Positions 27,920 through 35,942 of a stretch of 64,000 nucleotides of DNA are shown one piece after another (position 1 is the first letter of the stretch; every line of letters begins with the position of its first letter). A program made the position numbers and the translations under genes. The notes under the pieces were generated by a model. The model did no database searches. It was not told the origin of the DNA and saw only the letters and a program-made list of their open reading frames with translations. The DNA is from Streptomyces sp. V2I9 (GTDB lineage Bacteria; Actinomycetota; Actinomycetes; Streptomycetales; Streptomycetaceae), in the NCBI RefSeq assembly GCF_030817475.1, contig NZ_JAUSZJ010000002.1, positions 1,541,501 to 1,605,500 of the forward strand, written 5' to 3'.

Positions 27920-28297
27920 GTGCACTCTGCACAAGCGCGGGTTGCGGCGCTGACCGGCATGCTTGCCGCCGCCACGGACTGCGAACCGCGGGAGATCGCC
28001 GGCCTGGACGTCTTCCGTGTCGAGGCCGACCTCCCCGCCGAGCTGACCGAGGCGGCCCACGCGGCCGTGCTCGCCGCGCTGGCCACGGCGGACCGCTACG
28101 GGCACACGCTGACCCGTACCTCCGAATACGTCTGGGCCGAGATCAGCAGAGAGGCGAACGTGACCCCGACCGAATCCCCCGACACGGCCTACCGCGCCCT
28201 GCTCGGCCACACGACGACCTGCACCGCCTGCCGGACCGGCGTGAACTGCCCCGACGCCACACGGCTCGTCCGCGCCTGGCGGGACACCCGGCGATGA
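27920..28297 (+). CDS. Hypothetical protein with C-terminal Cys motif
   Basis: A 125-residue acidic, Ala-rich protein starting at GTG with GGGGGAG about 5 nt upstream. The C-terminus carries HTTTCTACRTGVNC, a Cys-x2-Cys-x5-Cys cluster that could bind zinc. I do not recognise the family. Its TGA overlaps the ATG of the next ORF (ATGA), so the downstream ORFs are probably translationally coupled to it. Divergent from gntR. Confidence 0.65.
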   Translation: MHSAQARVAALTGMLAAATDCEPREIAGLDVFRVEADLPAELTEAAHAAVLAALATADRYGHTLTRTSEYVWAEISREANVTPTESPDTAYRALLGHTTTCTACRTGVNCPDATRLVRAWRDTRR

Positions 28298-28377
28298 GCC
28301 CCGTCCGCCTCATCGGCCCCATCAGCTCCATCGACCCCACCGCATCCATCGGCCCCATCCATCACGGAGGTACCTGA
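28294..28377 (+). CDS. Putative 27-residue small protein, coupled to its neighbours
   Basis: ATG at 28294 overlaps the preceding stop as ATGA, and its own TGA overlaps the next ATG as TGATG. The peptide has an internal repeat (IGPISSIDPTASIGPI). There is no separate ribosome-binding site, so translation would depend on termination-reinitiation. Coding status is unproven. Confidence 0.3.
   Translation: MSPVRLIGPISSIDPTASIGPIHHGGT
28311..28359 (+). repeat. Direct repeat CATCGGCCCCATC
   Basis: The 13-mer CATCGGCCCCATC occurs at 28311-28323 and 28347-28359, with degenerate copies (CATCGACCCCACC) between. It lies inside the 27-codon ORF. Confidence 0.6.
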
Positions 28378-28427
28378 TGCGCAGCACCCGCCCGGCCTTA
28401 CCGGCAACGCCCGGGAGGCCCGGATGA
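28377..28427 (+). CDS. Putative 16-residue leader peptide
   Basis: ATG at 28377 has an excellent GGAGG (28366-28370) at 6-nt spacing. Its TGA (28425-28427) overlaps the ATG of the 98-residue gene (ATGA). The peptide is MRSTRPALPATPGRPG. It may be a leader that controls translation of the next gene. Confidence 0.35.
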   Translation: MRSTRPALPATPGRPG

Positions 28428-28720
28428 TCACCCTTTCCCCGACGGACGTCCGTACCTGCGAGGCGTGCTGGAACGCCCCGGTCACCGCCGCCCGGCACAC
28501 CCCCGCAGGCCGCGACCTGCTCTGCGAGGAGTGCGCGGAGGGCGACTACCCGCGCCGGGTCGACCTGTTCCCGCCCCTCGGCGTCTACGGCCTGACCGCG
28601 CGCAAGCTCGCGAACGACGGCAGACACGGCAGCGGCCCCCCGAACCTGCCACCGGACCCGGGCCCCCCACTGCCCAACCCGCCCCCCGCCCCGTCCCCAC
28701 CGGGAACGCCGCCGGTCTAG
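28424..28720 (+). CDS. Small zinc-ribbon-like protein with proline-rich tail
   Basis: A 98-residue protein. Two CxxC pairs (CEAC near residue 12 and CEEC near residue 35) form a plausible zinc ribbon, followed by a Pro-rich tail from about residue 68 (LPPDPGPPLPNPPPAPSPP). GGGAGG lies 6 nt before the ATG, and the start overlaps the 16-codon ORF stop. Family unknown. Like the upstream gene it belongs to the GntR islet. Confidence 0.6.
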   Translation: MITLSPTDVRTCEACWNAPVTAARHTPAGRDLLCEECAEGDYPRRVDLFPPLGVYGLTARKLANDGRHGSGPPNLPPDPGPPLPNPPPAPSPPGTPPV

Positions 28721-28743
28721 GAGGCGTGCGCCTTCCCCTCGTG

Positions 28744-28782
28744 CCCGTGCCCGTACCGTCCCGCGACGCGTACGGGCACGGG
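28744..28782 (+). terminator. Hairpin after the small-ORF operon
   Basis: CCCGTGCCCGTAC (28744-28756) pairs perfectly with GTACGGGCACGGG (28770-28782), 13 bp with a 13-nt loop, 24 nt after the last stop. Confidence 0.6.
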
Positions 28783-28813
28783 TCAGGTCCGCGTACGGGC
28801 ACGGGTCAGGTCC
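28768..28813 (+). repeat. Perfect 23-bp tandem duplication
   Basis: A 23-bp unit beginning GCGTACGGGCACGGGTCAGG occupies 28768-28790 and 28791-28813, with a partial third copy (GGGTACGG). Both copies contain the right arm of the adjacent hairpin. Confidence 0.85.
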
Positions 28814-28921
28814 GGGTACGGCCGCGGACAACTCCGGCGACACGGCCGGCCCGGCTGGGTAAGGTGGCGATCTTCGGCCGGCGGAAGCCCGCTGGAGTCC
28901 CGCGAGGCCGTGCCGTTCACC

Positions 28922-29686
28922 ATGCTTCCCGACATCACCACCGCCCGACTCCGGCTCGACCGCGCCCTGGACGGGCTGGCCGCCGCCTTCCGCGGCATGA
29001 CCGCGCGCGCCGACGAGGTCCAGTGCGCGTGTCACTGGGGCAGCCCGGAGGAACTGGCCCTGCTGAAGACCCCCGGCGTGCCCCTCGCCCCGGATCTCCT
29101 CCGCCGCACCTGGGACGCCCCCGACTGGAACGACCACGGGGCGGTGCTGCGCCGGATCCTGCCCCAGTTCGCACGGGCGCTGGTGGGCGGCGAGGTGAAG
29201 CCCTTGTTCGGCATGTACGAGGTCGGCCGCTCGTTCGCCCGAGGGCACTGGCAGCGGTGGCCCGCGCGCCAGAGCGCCGCGGTCCGGGAGTTCCTGCACG
29301 CGTGGTGGGCCTGCGGCCTTCTGGACCCGGCACCCGCCGTGCCCGTGCACGAACTCCTCGCTCTCTGCGCCGAGGCCGCGGGCACGATGGACCCCTGGCT
29401 CGCCGTCTGGGAGTCACTCGACGACGAGGTGCCCGACCGGCACCTGGCGGAGGCCGCCGCCGCGTGGGAGTACGGCCTGCTGGGCGATCAACTGCCGTGG
29501 GACCCATGGGACGAGGAGGACGGGAGCGGGCTGCGCGGCGCGCTCTCGACCTGGCTCGTCCGCCACGCGCCGACACGGCTGCGCACCCGGAGGGGATGCG
29601 AGGGGCTGCTGCACCGCATCCGCCTGGTCGGTCTCAGCGGCCCGGCACGCTGGGAGGACCCGCACTGGCCGGGCCACCGGTACTGA
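28922..29686 (+). CDS. Hypothetical protein
   Basis: A 254-residue soluble protein rich in Trp, Leu and acidic residues. An N-terminal CACHWGSPEEL motif (about residues 36-46) gives closely spaced Cys/His ligands, and the rest looks helical. I do not recognise the family. GTG at 28910 would add four residues (MPFT) and is equally possible; GGAG lies 12 nt before it. A -10-like TAAGGT at 28860-28865 suggests its own promoter. Convergent with the beta-propeller gene. Confidence 0.65.
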   Translation: MLPDITTARLRLDRALDGLAAAFRGMTARADEVQCACHWGSPEELALLKTPGVPLAPDLLRRTWDAPDWNDHGAVLRRILPQFARALVGGEVKPLFGMYEVGRSFARGHWQRWPARQSAAVREFLHAWWACGLLDPAPAVPVHELLALCAEAAGTMDPWLAVWESLDDEVPDRHLAEAAAAWEYGLLGDQLPWDPWDEEDGSGLRGALSTWLVRHAPTRLRTRRGCEGLLHRIRLVGLSGPARWEDPHWPGHRY

Positions 29687-29775
29687 CCTGGCCGCCGCGT
29701 CCCCGGCCCCGGACGGTCGGGGCCGAGGGCGCGCGCCTCGGGCGGCAGCCTGTCACGCTGCGGGAGAAGGCCGTG

Positions 29776-31134
29776 TCACCAGCGCTCGAACGCGGTGAAG
29801 GCATGGCCACCGGCCGCCCCGGTGACGATGATGCGCCCGTCGTGCTCGAAGAAGTGACCGCTGGGCGCCTCGTCACGGAAATGGCGCTCGTCGAGTTCCT
29901 CGCCGTCGCCGGCGTCGAACACGAGCAGCTCGGTGATGGCGCTGGCCTGGGTCGACCACTCGCACAGCACGGAGACCCGGTCGCCCCGGACGGCCAGCCC
30001 GGCGGCGGGCTCGTCCAGTTCTTCGTTCCACACCTCTTCGCCGGTCTTCAGGTCGAAGGCGACGAGCCGGTAGTGCCGTCCCTTGTGGTAGGTCCACGCC
30101 AGCGCGTACATCCGCTCGCCGACGACCTCCGCCCGGTCGATCTGGCCGTAGTCACCGCTCAGCTCGACCCCCGGCCCAGGACGCCCGTCCTGGCCGAAGG
30201 CGATGAACGCGCCCGTCTCCTCGCCCGAGTTCCCGTTCGAGGACCGCACGACCCGCAATACCAAGGGGTCGGCCGACTCGATGGCCACCGTGGAGTCCGT
30301 GGACACGGGACGCCGGGCATCGAGGGGAACGTTCCACTTCAGGGCGCCGGTGCCACGGTCGAAGGCGGCCGCCGTCAGCTCGACGTCCCCGCCGTCGGCG
30401 GATACCGGATCGTCCGCGTCCTCCCCGCCGCAGGCGAGGACGGCGTGGACCTGGTCCTTGCCCACGAGCGTGTCCCACACCCCGCACGTACCGGGCACGG
30501 CCGCCGTCCAACGGGCCTTGCCCGTGCGGAGATCGAAGGCGCGCAGGGCACGGTTGCCGCCCGGCCTCCGCACCTCCTGCTCGGTCCGTTCGTGGCGGAC
30601 CAACGCGAGGCCGTGTCCGGCCTCCAGGAACCCGTCCCCGGGGAACCGGCCGTCAGAGACGGCCCGCGGGACGCTCCACAGCTCCCGCCCGTCCTTCACG
30701 TCGAAGGCCCGGACGGTCGAACAGCCCTTGTCCGTGGCCTTGCCCGGTGCACCCGTCCCGCCGCTGGCGGTGGCGTTGCTCTCGGTGCCGTACGCGACCA
30801 GCAGGACCCCCTCGTCAGCACGAGGAGCACTCCCGCAGATCTGGGAACGGCCGGGCGGTACGAACTCCCAGAGCTTCTTCCCGTTCTGCCCGTCGGCGAT
30901 GCCGAAGCCGGTCACCGCGTCGAACCGGCTGCGGACGGCGACGTCCCCGACGACCCAATTGCGGTTCGGCTTGTCGTCGCTGGGCCGGTCCTTCGCGGTG
31001 GCCCAGGTCCGCACCATGGAGTCGCCCGGCAGATAGCCCTCGAACGACAGGAACCAGGCGGTGAGGGACCCGACCGCCCCCAGGACGAGTCCGATCACCA
31101 CCAGCGGCTTGATGAGCCCAGCTCTGCCCGACAT
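29776..31134 (-). CDS. Membrane-anchored PQQ-like beta-propeller protein
   Basis: A 452-residue protein with a short cytoplasmic N-terminus and one membrane helix (about 8-32), so the bulk is extracellular. Repeated blades contain FDxxTGKxxW-type motifs (AFDVKDGRELWSV, AFDLRTGKARWTA, AFDLKTGEEVWNE), as in PQQ-like repeat proteins. No enzyme active site is visible; it may be a scaffold or wall-associated sensor. The chosen ATG at 31134 has GAGGGAG upstream. Confidence 0.75.
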   Translation of the reverse strand: MSGRAGLIKPLVVIGLVLGAVGSLTAWFLSFEGYLPGDSMVRTWATAKDRPSDDKPNRNWVVGDVAVRSRFDAVTGFGIADGQNGKKLWEFVPPGRSQICGSAPRADEGVLLVAYGTESNATASGGTGAPGKATDKGCSTVRAFDVKDGRELWSVPRAVSDGRFPGDGFLEAGHGLALVRHERTEQEVRRPGGNRALRAFDLRTGKARWTAAVPGTCGVWDTLVGKDQVHAVLACGGEDADDPVSADGGDVELTAAAFDRGTGALKWNVPLDARRPVSTDSTVAIESADPLVLRVVRSSNGNSGEETGAFIAFGQDGRPGPGVELSGDYGQIDRAEVVGERMYALAWTYHKGRHYRLVAFDLKTGEEVWNEELDEPAAGLAVRGDRVSVLCEWSTQASAITELLVFDAGDGEELDERHFRDEAPSGHFFEHDGRIIVTGAAGGHAFTAFERW

Positions 31135-31334
31135 CACGCGCTCCCTCACCTGTGCATGGCACATCCCCCGCGAGCGGCGTTCCGGAGACCCGCCCGCCCC
31201 GTTGATCTTCGAACGACGGTCAGGCTAAGGGCAGGGACGCCCGGCGGTCCACGCGGATCCGGAGCGGGTCCGGGACGACAGTGCCCGCCGCGTCCCGAAC
31301 CCTCCCGCCGGGGTCGTACCGCTTCCGGCCCGCG

Positions 31335-32696
31335 CTACAGCACCGGCAGCAGGTTCTTCAGCTCGAAGGCCGTGACCTCGCTGCGGTACTCCTCCCACTC
31401 CCGCTTCTTGTTGCGGAGGAAGAAGTCGAAGACGTGCTCGCCCAGCGTCTCGGCGACCAGTTCGCTCTTCTCCATCAGGGAGATCGCCTCGCCCAGGTTC
31501 TGCGGGAGCGGTTCGATGCCCATCGCGCGGCGTTCGGCGTCGGAAAGGGCCCAGACGTCGTCGTCGGCGCCGGCCGGGAGTTCGTAGCCCTCCTCGATGC
31601 CCTTGAGGCCGGCGGCGAGCAGGACCGCGTACGTGAGGTACGGGTTGGCGCCGGAGTCGATCGAGCGGACCTCGACGCGGGCCGAACCGGTCTTGCCCGG
31701 CTTGTACATCGGGACGCGGATGAGGGCGGAACGGTTGTTGTGGCCCCAGCAGATGTACGAGGGGGCCTCGCCGCCCGCGCCCGCCGCGCGCGAGGAGCCG
31801 CCCCAGATGCGCTTGTAGGAGTTGACCCACTGGTTGGTGACGGCGGAGATCTCCGCCGCGTGCCGCAGCAGACCGGCGATGAACGAGCGGCCCACCTTGG
31901 AGAGTTGATATTCCGCACCCGACTCGTAGAAGGCGTTGCGGTCGCCCTCGAAGAGGGAGAGGTGGGTGTGCATGCCCGAACCGGGGTACTCCGAGAACGG
32001 CTTCGGCATGAACGTGGCCTGCACGCCCTGCTCCAGCGCCACCTGCTTCATCACCAGACGGAACGTCATGATGTTGTCCGCCGTCGAGAGCGCGTCCGCG
32101 TACCGCAGGTCGATCTCCTGCTGGCCCGGCGCCCCCTCGTGGTGGCTGAACTCGACCGAGATGCCCATCGATTCGAGCATCGTGATCGCCTGGCGGCGGA
32201 AGTCCATCCCCACGTTCTGCGGCGTGTGGTCGAAGTAGCCCGAACTGTCCGCCGGGGTCGGGCGGGTGCCGTCCACCGGCTTGTTCTTCAGCAGGAAGAA
32301 CTCGATCTCGGGGTGGGTGTAGAAAGTGAAGCCGAGGTCCGACGTCTTGGCGAGGATGCGCTTCAGGACGTACCGCGGATCCGCGAAGGAAGGGGAACCG
32401 TCCGGCATCAGGATGTCGCAGAACATCCGCGCGGTGCCCGGAGCTTCGGCGCGCCACGGCAGGATCTGGAACGTGCCCGGGTCCGGCTTGGCGATCATGT
32501 CCGACTCGTAGACCCGTGCGAAGCCCTCGATGGCGGAGCCGTCGAAGCCGATGCCCTCGTCGAAAGCCTGCTCCAGCTCGGCCGGAGCGACGGCGACGGA
32601 CTTGAGGAACCCGAGGACGTCGGTGAACCACAGCCTCACGAAGCGGATGTCGCGCTCCTCAAGGGTCCTGAGGACGAATTCCTGCTGCTTGTCCAT
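31335..32696 (-). CDS. glnA2: Glutamine-synthetase-like enzyme, GlnA2 type (gamma-glutamylpolyamine synthetase candidate)
   Basis: A 453-residue type I glutamine synthetase fold: beta-grasp N-domain (DVLGFLKSVAV), the ExE metal ligands HPEIEFF, the HHEGAPGQQEID segment, the SGMHTHLSLF ATP loop and the catalytic RVEVRSIDSGANPYL. The adenylylation tyrosine (NLYxLP in GlnA1) is absent: near residue 382 the sequence is DVWALSDAE. It is therefore not a GlnE target despite glnE nearby. Length and context match Streptomyces GlnA2, reported to glutamylate polyamines. AAGGA precedes the ATG. Confidence 0.88.
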   Translation of the reverse strand: MDKQQEFVLRTLEERDIRFVRLWFTDVLGFLKSVAVAPAELEQAFDEGIGFDGSAIEGFARVYESDMIAKPDPGTFQILPWRAEAPGTARMFCDILMPDGSPSFADPRYVLKRILAKTSDLGFTFYTHPEIEFFLLKNKPVDGTRPTPADSSGYFDHTPQNVGMDFRRQAITMLESMGISVEFSHHEGAPGQQEIDLRYADALSTADNIMTFRLVMKQVALEQGVQATFMPKPFSEYPGSGMHTHLSLFEGDRNAFYESGAEYQLSKVGRSFIAGLLRHAAEISAVTNQWVNSYKRIWGGSSRAAGAGGEAPSYICWGHNNRSALIRVPMYKPGKTGSARVEVRSIDSGANPYLTYAVLLAAGLKGIEEGYELPAGADDDVWALSDAERRAMGIEPLPQNLGEAISLMEKSELVAETLGEHVFDFFLRNKKREWEEYRSEVTAFELKNLLPVL

Positions 32697-33081
32697 TGCC
32701 ACATCCTTGCAGTTCAGACGGTCCGTGCACCACCGCCCGGGGTAGGGGGACACTGCCAGTATCACGACCCGGGATTTCACCCACATTACGCACCCGATGT
32801 GAGAGGGAGCACGCGGCCACCCGCATCGGTCGACGGCCGCCGCGCACGGGCGCGACGGCCGGGTGGCAGGAGGCTTCCGGCCCGTGTCCGTACGCCGGTT
32901 CGCGGGCCGTTCCCCGGCCTTCCCCACCCTGCGGCGGGGTTCCGTGCCGCAGGGCCGGGCGGTACGGAACCCCGCCCACCCGAACGGGCGATTGCGGTCG
33001 CGCCGCACCATCGGGCCGGTGACGATGGGTGGCGCTCGGGGCCGTACGGCAGTGCCATCGGCACGCAGGAGGAAACCCCCC
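32697..33081. other. Divergent spacer between the glutamine synthetase and CBS genes
   Basis: It contains both promoter regions (not confidently assignable; GATACT on the minus strand near 32755 is a possible -10) and a 13-bp inverted repeat at 32933-32976. Confidence 0.5.
32933..32976. repeat. 13-bp inverted repeat in a divergent promoter region
   Basis: GGCGGGGTTCCGT (32933-32945) is perfectly complementary to 32964-32976, with an 18-nt loop. No gene ends here, so a terminator would have no obvious client unless there is an unseen transcript. Confidence 0.65.
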
Positions 33082-33507
33082 ATGACGACCGCCAAAGACA
33101 TCATGCACAGCGGGGCCCGCTGGATCCCGGCCCACGAGACGCTCGACCGTGCTGCGCAGTTGATGCGCGAGCACAACGTGGGCGCGCTGCCCGTCTCGGC
33201 CAACGGCGACTCGGACCGGATGGTCGGCATCATCACCGACCGCGACATCGTCGTCGGCTGTGTGGCCAAGGGGCACGACCCCGCCAAGATCACGGCGGGC
33301 GACCTCGCCCAGGGCACGCCCCGCTGGATCGAGGCGGAAGCCGATGTGGACGCGGTCCTGGAGGAGATGCAGACCCATCGCATCCGCCGGCTGCCCGTCG
33401 TCGAGAACAAGAAGCTGGTCGGCATGATCAGCGAGGCCGATCTGGCGCAGCACCTGACCGAGGAGCAGATCGCCGGCTGGGCGGAGAAGGTCTACTCCCG
33501 CACCTGA
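33082..33507 (+). CDS. CBS-domain pair protein
   Basis: A 141-residue protein consisting only of two CBS domains (KDIMHSGARWIPAHETLDRA...GIITDRDIVVG and a second from about residue 75 ending in GMISEADLAQHL). Such Bateman modules bind adenosyl nucleotides. AGGAGG lies 9 nt before the ATG. The partner is unknown. Confidence 0.88.
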   Translation: MTTAKDIMHSGARWIPAHETLDRAAQLMREHNVGALPVSANGDSDRMVGIITDRDIVVGCVAKGHDPAKITAGDLAQGTPRWIEAEADVDAVLEEMQTHRIRRLPVVENKKLVGMISEADLAQHLTEEQIAGWAEKVYSRT

Positions 33508-33601
33508 GGCACCGGTACGCCTGCGGCCCGGCGCCCGTCACCCGCTCCGGCGGCGAGGAGACGGGAGCCGGGCCGCCGCTCGTCCGTATACCCGGCGGGG
33601 G

Positions 33602-33607
33602 TAGGGT
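33602..33607 (+). promoter_or_regulatory. Likely -10 element (TAGGGT) for a leaderless transcript
   Basis: TAGGGT ends 7 nt before the ATG at 33615; no ribosome-binding site lies between. Confidence 0.45.
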
Positions 33608-33614
33608 GGCCCGC

Positions 33615-34151
33615 ATGGCGGGCGTGGTGCGGAGCAGGGGCGTGACCTGCGGGCGACTGGTGCTGTTCGCCGCCCTGCTGTTCGGCGTCCTCACCATGCA
33701 TACGGTGGGACATCCGGCCGAGCACAGCGGTCCGGGGGCCGCCTCGTTCTCGACGCCCCTCCTGACCGGCCCCTCGTACGCCGCCCCGGCCGGCCCCTCG
33801 TCCACCGCCCCGGCCGGTCGCTCGTACGCCGTCGTGGCCGGCGAGCACACGGCCGCCGGAGCCCGGAAGCCGGCGACTGCCCCGCCCCACCGCTCCCCCG
33901 CCCTCCACACCGCCTCCGGTCACGGTCCCGGCGACGACGCCCCCATGAGCGGCATGGACCCGCTCTCCGTCTGCCTCGCCGTCCTCGGCGCCTGGGGGCT
34001 CGCCCTCCTCGGCGCCCGGCTGCTGCGCGGGCGGCGCGCCGCCGGACCGTCCACCGGTGCGCCGGTGGATGCGGGGCTCCCGCCGGCGCGGCGGCCGGAT
34101 CCGCCGCCCCCGATACCGGTGCTCGCCGCCGTGTCGGTGCTGCGCAGATAG
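33615..34151 (+). CDS. Small membrane protein (DUF6153-like) beside a multicopper oxidase
   Basis: A 178-residue protein with two membrane helices (about 12-32 and 118-140). They flank an Ala/Pro/Ser-rich extracellular loop with a short repeat (PSYAAPAGPSSTAPAGRSYA) and several His residues (HTVGHPAEHSG, HTASGHGPGDDAP, MSGMDP) that could bind copper. The multicopper oxidase gene starts 68 bp downstream in the same direction, which suggests a joint role in metal handling. Family assignment is tentative. Confidence 0.65.
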   Translation: MAGVVRSRGVTCGRLVLFAALLFGVLTMHTVGHPAEHSGPGAASFSTPLLTGPSYAAPAGPSSTAPAGRSYAVVAGEHTAAGARKPATAPPHRSPALHTASGHGPGDDAPMSGMDPLSVCLAVLGAWGLALLGARLLRGRRAAGPSTGAPVDAGLPPARRPDPPPPIPVLAAVSVLRR

Positions 34152-34219
34152 GAGTGGGCGCCTCACCTCCGCCCTCCCCTTTGTCCCAGAATCACCAGCA
34201 CGTCAGAGGTGTCTTCAGC

Positions 34220-35797
34220 ATGTCCGCACGACTTACCCGACGCGCCGTCCTCGGCGCAGCCCTCGCCGTCGCCGGAACCGGAGCGCTCACCGCCTGTTCC
34301 GACGCCGGTGGCGACCACGGCGGCACGCACTCCCCCGGCGGGGTGCGGGACTCCGGTACCTACGTCTCCCCCGGCGGCGAGGAGGTGCGCGCGGCCGAGG
34401 CGGCGCGCGGCTCCGGTCCCGTACGCGAGGTGTCCCTCACCGCCACCCGTACCCCGCTCGACCTCGGCGGCGGACGGACTGTCGCCTCCTGGGCGTACGG
34501 GGACCGGCTGCCGGGGCGGGAGGTGCGGGTGACGGCGGGCGACACGCTCGCGCTCACCCTCGCCAACCATCTGCCGGAGCCCACCTCCCTGCACTGGCAC
34601 GGCCTCGCCCTGCGCAACGACATGGACGGGGTCCCCGGTCTGACCCAGCGGAGCATCGCACCGGGGGCCGGCTTCGCCTACCGGTTCGCCGTGCCGCATC
34701 CGGGAACGTACTGGTTCCACCCGCACTCCGGCGTCCAGCAGGACCGGGGTCTGTACGCACCGCTGATCGTGGAGGACCCGAAGGGGCCGTTGGCCTACGA
34801 CAAGGAGTGGGTCGTCGTCCTCGACGACTGGGTCGACGGGGTGGAGGGGTCCACCCCGGACGCCGTCCTGAAGGAACTGTCCGGCGGCATGGGCGGCGGG
34901 ATGGACCATGGCGCGCACACCATGTCCGGTGACAGCGGCGCGGGGGAAGCGGACCGCGGCGGGCCCCCGCGGATGATGATGGGGGCCCGCAGTGAGCTGC
35001 TCGGGGGCGACGCCGGTGACGTGGCCTACCCGTACTACCTCGTCAACGGGCGGGTGCCGAACGACCCGGCCTCCTTCTCCGCGCGGCCCGGGGACCGCAT
35101 CCGGCTGCGGATCATCAACGCCGGCGGCGACACCGCCTTCCGGGTCGCGCTCGGCGGGCACCGGATGACCGTGACGCACACCGACGGTTTCCCGGTCCGG
35201 CACACCACGGGCGACGCGCTGCTGCTGGGGATGGGCGAGCGGTACGACGTCCTGGTCACCGCCGGTGACGGCGTCTTCCCGCTGACCGCGCTCGCCGAGG
35301 GGAAGAAGGCCGCCGGCCTCGCCGTGCTGCGGACCGGGAGCGGGGCCGCGCCCGCCGCCTCCGCACGGCCCGAGGAGCTGGACGGGAAGCTGGTGGAGGC
35401 GGGGCGGCTGGTCCCGGACCCGTCGGTGGCGCTGAGCGACCGGGCACCGGACCGGACGATCCGCATGCGGCTCACCGGCGGGATGGCGGCGTACGACTGG
35501 ACCTTCGACGGGCAGCCGTACGACGCGAAGCGGCGGCGGCCGGTGGAGGCGGGCGAACGGGTGCGCCTCGTCTTCGACAACGCGACGCCCATGTGGCACC
35601 CGCTGCATCTGCACGGGCACACCTTCGCGCTGGGCGGGAACGCCGCCGGGGCCCGCAAGGACACCGCGATCGTGCTCCCGCACCGGTCGCTGACCGTCGA
35701 GTTCGAGGCCGACAATCCGGGGCTGTGGATGGTCCACTGCCACAACGTGTACCACGCCGAGGCGGGGATGATGACGGTGCTCGGGTACCGGGCCTGA
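34220..35797 (+). CDS. Exported multicopper oxidase (lipoprotein)
   Basis: A 525-residue laccase-like oxidase. The N-terminus combines a twin arginine (TRRAVLG) with a lipobox (LTAC, Cys26), suggesting Tat export and lipid anchoring. Copper ligands are present in all four motifs: HWH (125-127), HPH (167-169), HPLHLHGH and HCHNVYHAEAGM near the C-terminus. A Met/His-rich loop (GGMGGGMDHGAHTMSG) and MMMGAR sit mid-protein, as in CueO-type copper oxidases, and point to cuprous oxidase activity. It follows the small His-rich membrane protein gene. Confidence 0.9.
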   Translation: MSARLTRRAVLGAALAVAGTGALTACSDAGGDHGGTHSPGGVRDSGTYVSPGGEEVRAAEAARGSGPVREVSLTATRTPLDLGGGRTVASWAYGDRLPGREVRVTAGDTLALTLANHLPEPTSLHWHGLALRNDMDGVPGLTQRSIAPGAGFAYRFAVPHPGTYWFHPHSGVQQDRGLYAPLIVEDPKGPLAYDKEWVVVLDDWVDGVEGSTPDAVLKELSGGMGGGMDHGAHTMSGDSGAGEADRGGPPRMMMGARSELLGGDAGDVAYPYYLVNGRVPNDPASFSARPGDRIRLRIINAGGDTAFRVALGGHRMTVTHTDGFPVRHTTGDALLLGMGERYDVLVTAGDGVFPLTALAEGKKAAGLAVLRTGSGAAPAASARPEELDGKLVEAGRLVPDPSVALSDRAPDRTIRMRLTGGMAAYDWTFDGQPYDAKRRRPVEAGERVRLVFDNATPMWHPLHLHGHTFALGGNAAGARKDTAIVLPHRSLTVEFEADNPGLWMVHCHNVYHAEAGMMTVLGYRA

Positions 35798-35929
35798 CGC
35801 TCCGGTCCGTCCTCGCGGCGTGACGCAGGTCGGGACCGGAGCCGTCCGGACACCGGCCCCGACCTGCGATTCCCGTGACCTCGGGCACATTCCGACCGAG
35901 CCGCGCGGGCATTGCGTCAGAAAGACGAT

Positions 35930-35935
35930 TACACT
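35930..35935 (+). promoter_or_regulatory. Likely -10 element (TACACT) for a leaderless nadE transcript
   Basis: TACACT ends 7 nt before the GTG at 35943 and no Shine-Dalgarno sequence is visible, which supports that GTG as the start. Confidence 0.5.
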
Positions 35936-35942
35936 GGCGGAC

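Noticed and set aside
27036..28720. Active integrative element
   Set aside because: No integrase, excisionase, replication or transfer gene and no tRNA attachment site can be seen.
28311..28813. CRISPR-like array
   Set aside because: The repeats are few, adjacent or very short, without unique spacers of regular length and without cas genes.
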